Below are positions 42,210 through 51,683 of a stretch of 64,000 nucleotides of DNA, piece after piece (the first letter of the stretch is position 1; each line of letters opens with the position of its first letter). A model generated the notes under the pieces. That model was given only the letters and a program-made list of their open reading frames with translations, was not told the DNA's origin and did not search any database. Origin of the DNA: Negadavirga shengliensis (lineage in GTDB: Bacteria > Bacteroidota > Bacteroidia > Cytophagales > Cyclobacteriaceae); assembly GCF_042652345.1 (NCBI RefSeq), contig NZ_JBHSJJ010000019.1, forward strand, positions 46,274-110,273. The letters run 5' to 3'. Position numbers and translations under genes: made by a program.

Positions 42210-44589
42210 GTGGAGAAATATCATCCGTCACAAAGGATATACCTTCCTGAATGTGGCCGGGCTGGCCATCGGCATCGCTGCCTGTTTGGTTATTTCCTTT
42301 TTCATCAGAAATGAACTTGGTTATGACAATTACCATCAAGATGCGGACCGCGTTTACCGGGTGGCGGTAGATATTCAGACCAGCGAGAGCAACCGGGTAT
42401 TTGCCGCTACCTGTGGCCCCCTGGCCCCGGCGCTGGAAAGGGATTTCCCCCAGGTGGAAGCGTCTGCCCGGCTGTGGCAGTGGCACAATTTACTGGTAAA
42501 ATATGGGGAGGAAAACATCTTTTATGAAGATAATTATTTCCTGGCCGACCCAGGCATTTTTGATGTACTGACGGTTCCGCTTGTAAAAGGGGACCCAAAA
42601 ACAGCATTAAGCCGCCCATCCACATTAGTCATCGCGGAAGAAACCGCCCGAAAATATTTTGGAGAGGAGGATCCTTTGGGAAAAGTACTGGAAATCAACG
42701 GATCGGAGTTTGAAATCACCGGGGTAATGAAAAACCTGCCATACAACAGCCACCTGGACATTAATTTCATTACTTCATTTGCGACAATAGAAAATGAAGA
42801 CTGGTTTGCAGGTACGCTTGAAAACTGGCATTCCACCATGTTTTATACTTATATCAAGCTACATGAACACGTGGATGTTCCCGCTTTTGAAGAACAGGTG
42901 AAAACAGCGGCCGATGCCTATGTAGGGGATATCATCAAAGAATGGGGAATCGGCTATCATTATTTTCTTCAGCCCATCAAAAGCATTCATCTTCATTCGG
43001 ATTTAACCGGCGAGGCAGAAGTGCCGGGAAGTGCCGTCAATGTGTACATTTTTACGGTAATAGCCGTGTTGATTTTGCTGATTGCCTCCTTGAATTACAT
43101 CAACCTCACCACGGCCCAATCTTCCAACAGAGCCAAAGAGGTGGGCGTACGCAAAGTAGTGGGCGCGGCCAAAGCGAAAATATTCAACCAGTTTGTCAGC
43201 GAATCCTTATTGCTGACAGCTATGGCATTGATCTTTGCCCTTTTGCTGGTTTTTATTACCCATCCCCTGTTTGAATCGCTATCCGGTCAAACTTATAACC
43301 TGAGTGAGGTTTTTACGCTCCAATTTATCGGAATGCTTATTGGATTGACATTTCTGGTCGGCATGGCAGCGGCCACCTATCCGGCCTTGTTTCTGTCCTC
43401 CTTCCGTCCGGTAGCGGTGCTAAAGGGCGGGTTGAACACGGTATCCAAAGGCGCTTCATTGCGGAAAGTATTGGTAGTAGGCCAGTTTACCATCTCCCTC
43501 ATGCTTATCGTGGGGACCATCATGGTGTACAGACAGCTGGATTTTATGAAGGACCAAAAGCTTGGTTTTGACCGGGAACAAATGCTGGTTTTACCTGTCA
43601 GGGGAGGGATTTCCATTGCCGACAGGTATGAGCAGGTCAAAGAGGAGTTCCTGAATCATTCTTCCATCATCAGCCTCACCGCCTCTTCCGATGTGCCCGG
43701 AAAAAAAGTATATAACTTTGCTGCTTCCCTAAGCGGCGAAGAAGATGATAAAGGCCAGTCCATGTATTTCATGTTTGTTGATGCGGATTTCTTAAAAACC
43801 TATGGTATAGAAATGCTGGCCGGGCGGCCATTCAACAAAGAGCTGCAAACAGACGCTGAATCTGCTTTTTTAATTAATGAAAAAGCCGTAAAAGCTTTTG
43901 GCTGGGGTACCCCTGAGGAGGCCATAGGCAAAAAAATGAATGCGGGTTTTGGCCGCGAAGGCGGTGAGATCATCGGTGTCTATAAAGACTTTCACTACCG
44001 TTCCCTGCAGGCCCCTGTTGAGCCATTGGTATTGGCCATCGTCCCATGGCGGTTTAACTATATAAGTCTGAAATTGAATACCATGGAACTGCCTTCCACG
44101 ATGGCCTTTGTGGAAAAGAAATGGCAGGAGCTATTTCCCGGAAGTCCCTATGAATATGCCTTTCTGGACCAGGAGTTTGACAAACAATATGCTGCCGATG
44201 AAAAGACGGGCCGGACATTCCTGGTATTTACAAGTATCGCCATTTTCATTGCTTGTCTGGGTTTATTCGGCCTGGCCACCTATATCGCCCGGCAACGGAC
44301 AAAGGAAATAGGTATCCGCAAGGTATTGGGGGCTTCCGTAGCGGGCGTGGTGGGAATGCTCTCAATGGATTTCGTAAAGCTGGTAATGGTTGCTGTTTTG
44401 ATTTCCACCCCCCTCTCCTACCTGCTGGTCAGCAGATGGCTGGAAAATTTCGCTTTCCGCATGGAGATCGGATGGGTCACATTTGTGGCAGCCGGGCTTA
44501 CGATTTTGGTGATCGCTTTGCTGACCGTGAGTTTCCAATCGGTGAAAGCTGCGCTGGCGAATCCGGTGGATAGTTTGAGAAGCGAGTAA
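42184..44589 (+). CDS. FtsX/MacB-like ABC transporter permease, copy 2 (MWKN subtype)
   Basis: An 801-residue permease with the same layout as its neighbours: TM1 (about 20-40, YTFLNVAGLAIGIAACLVIS), periplasmic domain, helices around 285-405 with RAKEVGVRKVVGAAKAK, a helix near 430, second periplasmic domain, and three final helices with TKEIGIRKVLGASVA. Its first 26 and last 75 bases lie in the direct repeat shared with permeases 1 and 3. It differs clearly from copy 1 in the periplasmic domains, so a different ligand is likely. Confidence 0.92.
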   Translation: MWKNYLKIAWRNIIRHKGYTFLNVAGLAIGIAACLVISFFIRNELGYDNYHQDADRVYRVAVDIQTSESNRVFAATCGPLAPALERDFPQVEASARLWQWHNLLVKYGEENIFYEDNYFLADPGIFDVLTVPLVKGDPKTALSRPSTLVIAEETARKYFGEEDPLGKVLEINGSEFEITGVMKNLPYNSHLDINFITSFATIENEDWFAGTLENWHSTMFYTYIKLHEHVDVPAFEEQVKTAADAYVGDIIKEWGIGYHYFLQPIKSIHLHSDLTGEAEVPGSAVNVYIFTVIAVLILLIASLNYINLTTAQSSNRAKEVGVRKVVGAAKAKIFNQFVSESLLLTAMALIFALLLVFITHPLFESLSGQTYNLSEVFTLQFIGMLIGLTFLVGMAAATYPALFLSSFRPVAVLKGGLNTVSKGASLRKVLVVGQFTISLMLIVGTIMVYRQLDFMKDQKLGFDREQMLVLPVRGGISIADRYEQVKEEFLNHSSIISLTASSDVPGKKVYNFAASLSGEEDDKGQSMYFMFVDADFLKTYGIEMLAGRPFNKELQTDAESAFLINEKAVKAFGWGTPEEAIGKKMNAGFGREGGEIIGVYKDFHYRSLQAPVEPLVLAIVPWRFNYISLKLNTMELPSTMAFVEKKWQELFPGSPYEYAFLDQEFDKQYAADEKTGRTFLVFTSIAIFIACLGLFGLATYIARQRTKEIGIRKVLGASVAGVVGMLSMDFVKLVMVAVLISTPLSYLLVSRWLENFAFRMEIGWVTFVAAGLTILVIALLTVSFQSVKAALANPVDSLRSE

Positions 44590-44839
44590 GGAAAGTAGAA
44601 AGTAGTGTGACAGCACACGGAAAGCATGTTCCAAGCTATACCGAAAAACAAAAACCGGAAAATAATAGAACACTGATCCGTCAAGGCAAAACAAGTGACG
44701 CATGATTTAGCCGACTCATATCGCCGTAGGTGGGTAATTCACAGAAAAAATTAGCGAGAATCCGTTCAATCTGCGTTATCAGCGTTCCATTATATACCCA
44801 GAACTAAAAAAATATGTGGAAAAACTATTTAAAAATCGC
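44515..44839. repeat. direct repeat across permease end, spacer and next start, copy 2
   Basis: Partner of 41884-42209, covering the end of permease 2, the 224-base spacer and the first 26 bases of permease 3. A few substitutions and short indels separate the copies. Confidence 0.9.
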
Positions 44840-47195
44840 CTACCGAAACTTGCGTCGGCAATGGGGCTATTCACTGATTAACATTGGTGGACTGGCCGTC
44901 GGCATGGCATTAGCTATATTGATCGGCTTATGGATCTACGATGAACTGTCGTTCAATAAATACCATAAAAATTACCACCGGATCGCGCGTGTGATGCAAA
45001 ACCAGACTTTTGATGGTGAAGTGGTAACATGGGGTAGCCAAGCCGTGCAACTGGGACCTGAACTCCGAAACAGCTACGGCAGCAACTTCGAGCATGTCGT
45101 CATATCCTCTTTTACAAGAAGCCCAATCCTGACCTTTGGGGAAAAGGCACTCGCTAAAACCGGTAACTTCATGGAAGCCGATGCTCCCGGGATGCTGTCG
45201 CTAAAGATGCTGAAAGGCACGCATGCGGGACTAAAAGACCCCTACACTATTTTGCTTTCCGAATCGACCGCAAAAGCCTTTTTTGGAGATTCGGACCCTG
45301 TGGGTGAAATCCTGAAAATGGACAGTCGATTAGATGTGAAAGTAACTGGAGTTTATGAAGATTTACCTCATAATTCCACATTTAAAGACTTGAATTTTAT
45401 TGCACCATGGGATTTAATGGTAAAAAGCGAGAACCTGGAAGAAAGAGTAGGCTGGGGCAACAGTTGGTTTCAGGCTTTTGTACAGGTAGCTGAAAATGTA
45501 GACATGGCTCAGGCCTCTCTGGCCATAAAAGAAGCCAAACAGCATAACGTAGGTGATGAGGACAAAAGATTTAACCCAGAGCTATTCTTACACCCGATGG
45601 CCAAATGGCATTTGTACTCCCAGTTTGAAAACGGGATAAGTGTGGGAGGAAAGATTACATTTGTCTGGTTGTTTGGCATTATCGGTGGATTTGTATTGTT
45701 GCTGGCCTGTATCAATTTTATGAATTTGAGCACAGCACGTTCCGAAAAACGTGCTAAAGAGGTGGGAATCCGCAAAGTGGTGGGGTCATTCCGTAGCCAG
45801 CTTATCAACCAGTTCTTCGGTGAATCCTTGGTAGTGACTGCCCTGGCTTTTGCCTTATCCATCCTCCTCGTCCAACTTGCTTTGCCCTGGTTTAATGAAG
45901 TTGCGGATAAGCAAATGACCGTCTTGTGGACATCACCTTTGTTTTGGTTGACTGGAATTGGTTTTACTTTTTTCACAGGATTGGTTGCCGGAAGTTATCC
46001 TGCCTTTTATTTATCGGCGTTCAGACCCATCAAAGTATTGAAAAGTACTTTCCGGACGGGTCGTTTCGGCTCTATTCCCCGTAAAGCCCTGGTAGTGGTA
46101 CAGTTTACTGTTTCCATAACCCTGATAATCGGAACCATTATTGTTTTCCAGCAGATCCAACACGCCAAAAACCGTCCGGTGGGCTACGACCGGAAAGGCC
46201 TTATCACCATTCCCATAAAAACCGAAGAAATCCGCAATCATTATGAGGCGTTTAGGAACGACTTGCTGGCCTCAGGAACCATAGCGGAAGCGGCCCTGTC
46301 AGAAAGCACCATCATCAACACTGGCGTAACGAATAGCGGATTTGAATGGAAAGGTAAGGATCCGAATATGCAGGACGAGATTGTAACAGGAGGCGTCAAT
46401 CATGAATTTGGTAAAACGGTAGGTTGGAAAATCAAAGAAGGACGGGATTTTTCCAGGGACTTTGCAACCGACTCCTCAGGCTTTATCCTGAATGAAACCG
46501 CCGTAAAATACATGGGACTTGAAAATCCTATAGGCGAGACGGTGAAGGCTTTTGGTGGAAACTATACCATCATAGGCGTGGTAGAAGATATCGTCACGCA
46601 ATCATTGTATCAACCTGTAAGACAGACTATTTTTTACATTGATACATTTAACAGGATTAAGTTTATCAATATAAAGATAAATCCCCAAGTGAGCGCCGGC
46701 AAAGCAATAGCCGAGATAGAATCGATTTTCAAAAAGCATCATCCTGCCACTCCTTTCGAATATCAATTTGCTGATGAAGAATTTGCAGCCAAATTCTTGA
46801 ACGAAGAGCGCATCGGTAGATTAGCTGGCTTCTTTGCTATACTTGCTGTTTTTATAAGCTGCCTGGGCTTGTTTGGACTGGCCTCCTTTGTAGCAGAACA
46901 ACGCACGAAAGAAATCGGTATACGTAAAATATTGGGGGCTTCCGTGGCCACTCTCTGGGGCATGCTATCCAGTGATTTTGTCGTATTGGTCATGATCTCC
47001 TGTTTTATCGCCATTCCGGTTTCTTACTTTTATCTTAATGGCTGGCTGCTGCAGTATGAATACCGGATCGGGATAGCATGGTGGGTATTTGTGGTTGCGG
47101 GCGCAGGAGCCTTGGCAATTGCTGTATTGACGGTCAGCTTCCAGTCTATCAGAGCAGCGCTGGCGAATCCTGTTGAGTCGCTGCGATCGGAGTGA
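44814..47195 (+). CDS. FtsX/MacB-like ABC transporter permease, copy 3 (MWKN subtype)
   Basis: A 793-residue permease. TM1 (YSLINIGGLAVGMALAILIG), periplasmic domain 1, then helices at about 285-400 with RAKEVGIRKVVGSFRSQ, a helix at about 425, periplasmic domain 2, and C-terminal helices with TKEIGIRKILGASVA. The region after the first few codons diverges from copy 2, although the preceding 300 bases are almost identical. The stop (TGA) runs straight into a GGTGAT-type repeat. Confidence 0.92.
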   Translation: MWKNYLKIAYRNLRRQWGYSLINIGGLAVGMALAILIGLWIYDELSFNKYHKNYHRIARVMQNQTFDGEVVTWGSQAVQLGPELRNSYGSNFEHVVISSFTRSPILTFGEKALAKTGNFMEADAPGMLSLKMLKGTHAGLKDPYTILLSESTAKAFFGDSDPVGEILKMDSRLDVKVTGVYEDLPHNSTFKDLNFIAPWDLMVKSENLEERVGWGNSWFQAFVQVAENVDMAQASLAIKEAKQHNVGDEDKRFNPELFLHPMAKWHLYSQFENGISVGGKITFVWLFGIIGGFVLLLACINFMNLSTARSEKRAKEVGIRKVVGSFRSQLINQFFGESLVVTALAFALSILLVQLALPWFNEVADKQMTVLWTSPLFWLTGIGFTFFTGLVAGSYPAFYLSAFRPIKVLKSTFRTGRFGSIPRKALVVVQFTVSITLIIGTIIVFQQIQHAKNRPVGYDRKGLITIPIKTEEIRNHYEAFRNDLLASGTIAEAALSESTIINTGVTNSGFEWKGKDPNMQDEIVTGGVNHEFGKTVGWKIKEGRDFSRDFATDSSGFILNETAVKYMGLENPIGETVKAFGGNYTIIGVVEDIVTQSLYQPVRQTIFYIDTFNRIKFINIKINPQVSAGKAIAEIESIFKKHHPATPFEYQFADEEFAAKFLNEERIGRLAGFFAILAVFISCLGLFGLASFVAEQRTKEIGIRKILGASVATLWGMLSSDFVVLVMISCFIAIPVSYFYLNGWLLQYEYRIGIAWWVFVVAGAGALAIAVLTVSFQSIRAALANPVESLRSE

Positions 47196-47197
47196 AA

Positions 47198-47268
47198 GGT
47201 GATCGGTGATTTGGTGATCTGGTGATCTGGTGATGGAGTGATCTGGGGATGGGGTGATTTGGGAAAGG
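47198..47268. repeat. degenerate GGTGATYT microsatellite after permease 3
   Basis: About 70 bases made of imperfect GGTGATTT/GGTGATCT units starting 2 bases after the stop. A similar stretch follows permease 6 (56469-56558). Its position directly after a stop of the form GGAGTGA suggests slippage growing from the 3' end. Confidence 0.7.
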
Positions 47269-47340
47269 AAGAGTTGGATGAGGCGCTTGAAAGTTATTAG
47301 AATATGGTGAAAAACTATTTCGCTTAGAAACATAAATAAT

Positions 47341-49758
47341 ATGTGGAAAAACTATCTTAAAGTCGCCTGGAGAAATCTTCTGAAAAAGAAAGTGTATTCT
47401 TTTATCAATATCGTTGGACTCGGTATAGGCATGGCCTGTTGTGTCCTGATCTTCATGTTTGTACAGGATGAAATCTCCTTTGACAACTATCATGAACATA
47501 AGGACCGGATATACAGGGTAGCTCATGGGGCCCTTCCTGCCGAAGGAGGCAAGCCGGACCTGGGGTCCTTCTGGGTATGGGGCAATGCCCCTATCGGCCC
47601 CGCTCTGAAAAACGACTTCCCGGAGATAGAAAAAGTCGTGCAGTTTTCGGGGCGGTCGGATATTTTGCTGACAAATGAAGACCGGATCTTCCAGGAAGAA
47701 GGCGTCTTCTTTATGGATTCCACCGTGTTTGATGTTTTTAGCTGGAAACTGGTCCAGGGAGACCCAAAAACCGCACTGGTGGCCCCGTTTAGCATCGTGT
47801 TGACTAAAAGCGCCGCCAAAAAGTATTTCGGCGATGAAGATCCCCTCGGCCGGACTTTGAAAGGAAGCGAATCCGCCGGAAGATCGGTTGCGGGTGATTA
47901 TACAGTGACGGGGATCATGGAAGATATTCCTGCCAATTCCCATTTCAGATTCAATGTTCTCCTGTCCATGAGCACTTTCAGGGTGTCAAGGCCCGATGTA
48001 TTCGATAATTGGGGTTACGCGGACTTCTATACTTACTTTCTTGCCAATAGTCAATTTGACCAAACGGCTTTCGAACAAAAGATCCCTGAATTTATCGATA
48101 GGAGAAGAGGGCAAAGCGATTATAAGTACACCTTTGTCGTTGAACCGCTTAAGGACGCCTATCTTCGAACCCCTGCCCAACGCCAGCCCGGTGAGACGAG
48201 CAGCCTGGCCAATATTTATGTTTTTTCAATCATCGGGCTGTTCATCTTGGCAATTGCCATGATCAATTTCATGAACCTATCAACCGCCCGGTCCATGGAG
48301 CGGTCAAAAGAAGTCGGCATCAGAAAATCCATTGGTGCCAGTAGAAAGAGTCTTGTCTATCAGTTTTTGGGAGAATCCGTCATCATTGTTTTCCTGGCAG
48401 CTCTTATCGCCATTTCGTTTGTCTCCGTGAGTATGCCGCTTATGGCCGAACTCACGGGCAAGGCGCTTTCACTCCAAAATTTTATCAGTTGGCAGACCAT
48501 TCCTGTTATTTTGGGGATCATGCTTGTGGTTGGTGTTTTGGCGGGAACCTATCCGGCATTGGTATTGTCCAGCTTCAAGCCTGTATCGGTACTTAAAGGT
48601 GTGTACCAATCGGGCACGCAAGGAGTCAACCTGAAGAAAGCGCTTGTGGTATTTCAGTTTAGTCTTTCCATTGCACTGATAGCCGGCACCATGATCGTTT
48701 ATTTTCAGATGGGACATTTGCTGGACAAGGACCTGGGTTTCGACAAGGAACAGATGCTGGTGCTGGACTATAACTATGATGGACTGGTCAACGATAGATC
48801 GGAAGTGATTAAAAACAGCATGGAGAAAATTCCTGCAATTTCTTCCGCGGCGTTTTCCAGAAGTGTGCCCGGAAGCTATTTCCCCCATGCGGGTACCGGT
48901 ATAGAAGGTCCGGACGGGGAAATGATATGGGACGGACAGGCCATATTCCAGGTGGGAATGGATTTCATTACCCACTATGGGTTGGAATTGGTAGCCGGCA
49001 GGACCTATTCGAGGGACTATCCCTCGGATTCAAGCAGTGCTATGGTCGTCAACGAGGCAACTGCCAGGCAATACGGCTATAACAACCCGCCAGATATAGT
49101 AGGGAAGAAATTCGAACAATGGGGCCGGATCGGTGAAGTGATCGGAGTAGTCAGGGATTTCAATTATATTTCCCTGCACCGAAACATCGAACCGCTGACT
49201 TTACCGCTGGAACCCTATGCCAGCAGGTACTTGTCACTAAAAGTAACCCCTGAAAACCTTTCCCATACCATCGCCGAGGTGGAACGGGTCTGGGAACAGA
49301 TGGCGCCACACCGACCTTTTCTATACAGTTTTCTGGATGAGGATTTTAACCGGCAGTACGCGGCGGACGTGAAGTTCAGAAAGATATTCACTTCGTTTTC
49401 CGTGCTGGCAATACTCATTGCCTGCCTGGGTTTACTGGGCTTGGCCACCTATATGGCAGAACAAAAAACAAAAGAGATCGGGATCAGGAAAGTGCTCGGA
49501 GCGAACGTGGGCAGTATTGTAGGATTGTTGTCCAAGGACTTTGTCAAATTGGTTTTACTGGCCATCGTGATTGCCACGCCGGTTTCCTGGTATGTCATGA
49601 ACAGATGGCTGGAGGGCTTTGCCTACAAAATCGAGATCGGCTGGTGGGTATTCCCTCTGGCGGGCATAGGAGCTTTGATGGTAGCACTATTGACCATCAG
49701 TTCCCAAGCCATCAAAGCCGCGCTGGCCAATCCTGTTGAGTCGCTGCGATCTGAGTGA
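47341..49758 (+). CDS. FtsX/MacB-like ABC transporter permease, copy 4 (MWKN subtype)
   Basis: An 805-residue permease, the longest of the row. TM1 is about 20-40 (YSFINIVGLGIGMACCVLIF). The central helices carry RSKEVGIRKSIGASRKS, the C-terminal ones TKEIGIRKVLGANVG. Periplasmic domain 1 has an added loop around SESAGRSVAGDYTVTGIMED. The downstream 40 bases match those after permease 8 and lead directly into the tandem repeat array. Confidence 0.92.
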   Translation: MWKNYLKVAWRNLLKKKVYSFINIVGLGIGMACCVLIFMFVQDEISFDNYHEHKDRIYRVAHGALPAEGGKPDLGSFWVWGNAPIGPALKNDFPEIEKVVQFSGRSDILLTNEDRIFQEEGVFFMDSTVFDVFSWKLVQGDPKTALVAPFSIVLTKSAAKKYFGDEDPLGRTLKGSESAGRSVAGDYTVTGIMEDIPANSHFRFNVLLSMSTFRVSRPDVFDNWGYADFYTYFLANSQFDQTAFEQKIPEFIDRRRGQSDYKYTFVVEPLKDAYLRTPAQRQPGETSSLANIYVFSIIGLFILAIAMINFMNLSTARSMERSKEVGIRKSIGASRKSLVYQFLGESVIIVFLAALIAISFVSVSMPLMAELTGKALSLQNFISWQTIPVILGIMLVVGVLAGTYPALVLSSFKPVSVLKGVYQSGTQGVNLKKALVVFQFSLSIALIAGTMIVYFQMGHLLDKDLGFDKEQMLVLDYNYDGLVNDRSEVIKNSMEKIPAISSAAFSRSVPGSYFPHAGTGIEGPDGEMIWDGQAIFQVGMDFITHYGLELVAGRTYSRDYPSDSSSAMVVNEATARQYGYNNPPDIVGKKFEQWGRIGEVIGVVRDFNYISLHRNIEPLTLPLEPYASRYLSLKVTPENLSHTIAEVERVWEQMAPHRPFLYSFLDEDFNRQYAADVKFRKIFTSFSVLAILIACLGLLGLATYMAEQKTKEIGIRKVLGANVGSIVGLLSKDFVKLVLLAIVIATPVSWYVMNRWLEGFAYKIEIGWWVFPLAGIGALMVALLTISSQAIKAALANPVESLRSE

Positions 49759-49793
49759 GCGGGGACGAAATCCGGGAAATCGGGATGGATAAT

Positions 49794-51515
49794 TTGAGGA
49801 GTGAACAGCGACGGGAATGGAACGCGGATAACGCTGATCAAGCTGATAACCGCGGATGAAAAATCAGCGCAGATCCGCACATCCGTGTCATCTGCGGTCT
49901 ATTCTTGAGGAGTGAGCAGCGACGGGAATGGAACGCTGATAGCGCTGATCAAGCTGATAACNNNNNNNNNNNNNNNNNNNNNNNNNNNNNNNNNNNNNNN
50001 NNNNNNNNNNNNNNNNNNNNNNNNNNNNNNNNNNNNNNNNNNNNNNNNNNNNNNNNATAACCGCGGATGAAAAATCAGCGCAGATCCGCACATCCGTGTC
50101 ATCTGCGGTCTATTCTTGAGGAGTGAACAGTGACGGGAATGGAACACGGATAACGCTGATCAAGCTGATAACCGCGGATGAAAAATCAGCGCAGATCCGC
50201 ACATCCGTGTCATCTGCGGTCTATTCTTGAGGAGTGAACAGTGACGGGAATGGAACACGGATAACGCTGATCAAGCTGATAACCGCGGATGAAAATCAGC
50301 GCAGATCCGCACAATCCGTGTCATCTGCGGTCTATTCTTGAGGAGTGAGCAGCGACGGGAATGGAACGCGGATAACGCTGATCAAGCTGATAACCGCGGA
50401 TGAAAAATCAGCGCAGATCCGCACATCCGTGTCATCTGCGGTCTATTCTTGAGGAGTGAGCAGCGACGGGAATGGAACGCGGATAACGCTGATCAAGCTG
50501 ATAACCGCGGATGAAAAATCAGCGCAGATCCGCACATCCGTGTCATCTGCGGTCTATTCTTGAGGAGTGAGCAGCGACGGGAATGGAACGCGGATAACGC
50601 TGATCAAGCTGATAACCGCGGATGAAAATCAGCGCAGATCCGCACAATCAGTGTCATCTGCGGTCTATTCTTGAGGAGTGAACAGCGACGGGAATGGAAC
50701 GCTGATAGCGCTGATCAAGCTGATAACCGCGGATGAAAATCAGCGCAGATCCGCACAATCCGTGTCATCTGCGGTCTATTCTTGAGGAGTGAGCAGCGAC
50801 GGGAATGGAACGCGGATAACGCTGATCAAGCTGATAACCGCGGATGAAAAATCAGCGCAGATCCGCACAATCCGTGTCATCTGCGGTCTATTCTTGAGGA
50901 GTGAGCAGCGACGGGAATGGAACGCGGATAACGCTGATCAAGCTGATAACCGCGGATGAAAAATCAGCGCAGATCCGCACATCCGTGTCATCTGCGGTCT
51001 ATTCTTGAGGAGTGAACAGCGACGGGAATGGAACACGGATAACGCTGATCAAGCTGATAACCGCGGATGAAAAATCAGCGCAGATCCGCACAATCCGTGT
51101 CATCTGCGGTCTATTCTTGAGGAGTGAGCAGCGACGGGAATGGAACGCGGATAACGCTGATCAAGCTGATAACCGCGGATGAAAAATCAGCGCAGATCCG
51201 CACAATCAGTGTCATCTGCGGTCTATTCTTGAGGAGTGAACAGCGACGGGAATGGAACGCGGATAACGCTGATCAAGCTGATAACCGCGGATGAAAAATC
51301 AGCGCAGATCCGCACAATCAGTGTCATCTGCGGTCTATTCTTGAGGAGTGAACAGTGACGGGAATGGAACGCGGATAACGCTGATCAAGCTGATAACCGC
51401 GGATGAAAAATCAGTGCAGATCCGCACAATCAGTGTCATCTGCGGTCTATTCTTGAGGAGTGAACAGCGACGGGAATGGAACGCGGATAACGCTGATCAA
51501 GCTGATAACCACGGA
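49794..51515. repeat. tandem array of 111-112 bp units (at least 15 copies)
   Basis: Unit starts (TTGAGGAGTG) are visible at 49794, 49905, 50116, 50227, 50338, 50449, 50560, 50671, 50782, 50894, 51005, 51117, 51229, 51341 and 51453, the last one truncated. Early units are 111 bases, later ones mostly 112, caused by an added A in CACAATC against CACATC. Each unit has the inverted pair CCGCGGATGA/TCATCTGCGG and can fold. Copies vary at a few positions only, with neighbouring units sharing variants, which points to recent local expansion. All frames contain stops. The array lies between permeases 4 and 5, and it holds an unsequenced gap. Confidence 0.95.
49962..50056. other. assembly gap (95 Ns) inside the tandem array
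   Basis: The gap lies within the repeat array. Unit starts on either side (49905 and 50116) are 211 bases apart, which is not a multiple of 111, so the N length does not equal whole units and the true copy number is unknown. Confidence 0.98.
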
Positions 51516-51683
51516 TATCCCAATAGGACTGGGCAGTGTGACCCCGCCCAGGGCGGGTCAGGCCAGCTCAAGCTGTACCCCGCTTCCAGCCAGCGCGGAT
51601 CAATGTTCTATTCAACAAATCCGGGGTCATGTTTGTAAGAAAAAGAAATATAAAGACCAGGTTTAATATTTACTCTATTAAAG

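Noticed and set aside
42106..44790. Similar minus-strand frames at 41794-42138 and 44362-44703
   Set aside because: They look like a conserved small protein, but the likeness is due to the direct repeat covering the permease ends and spacers.
49794..51515. CRISPR array
   Set aside because: Units are directly adjacent with no unique spacers, unit length is 111-112 bases, and there are no cas genes.
51348..51666. Short reading frames through the last array units (MNSDGNGTRITL-type)
   Set aside because: They exist only because the unit repeats; frames are cut by stops in most units and have no start signal or conserved product.
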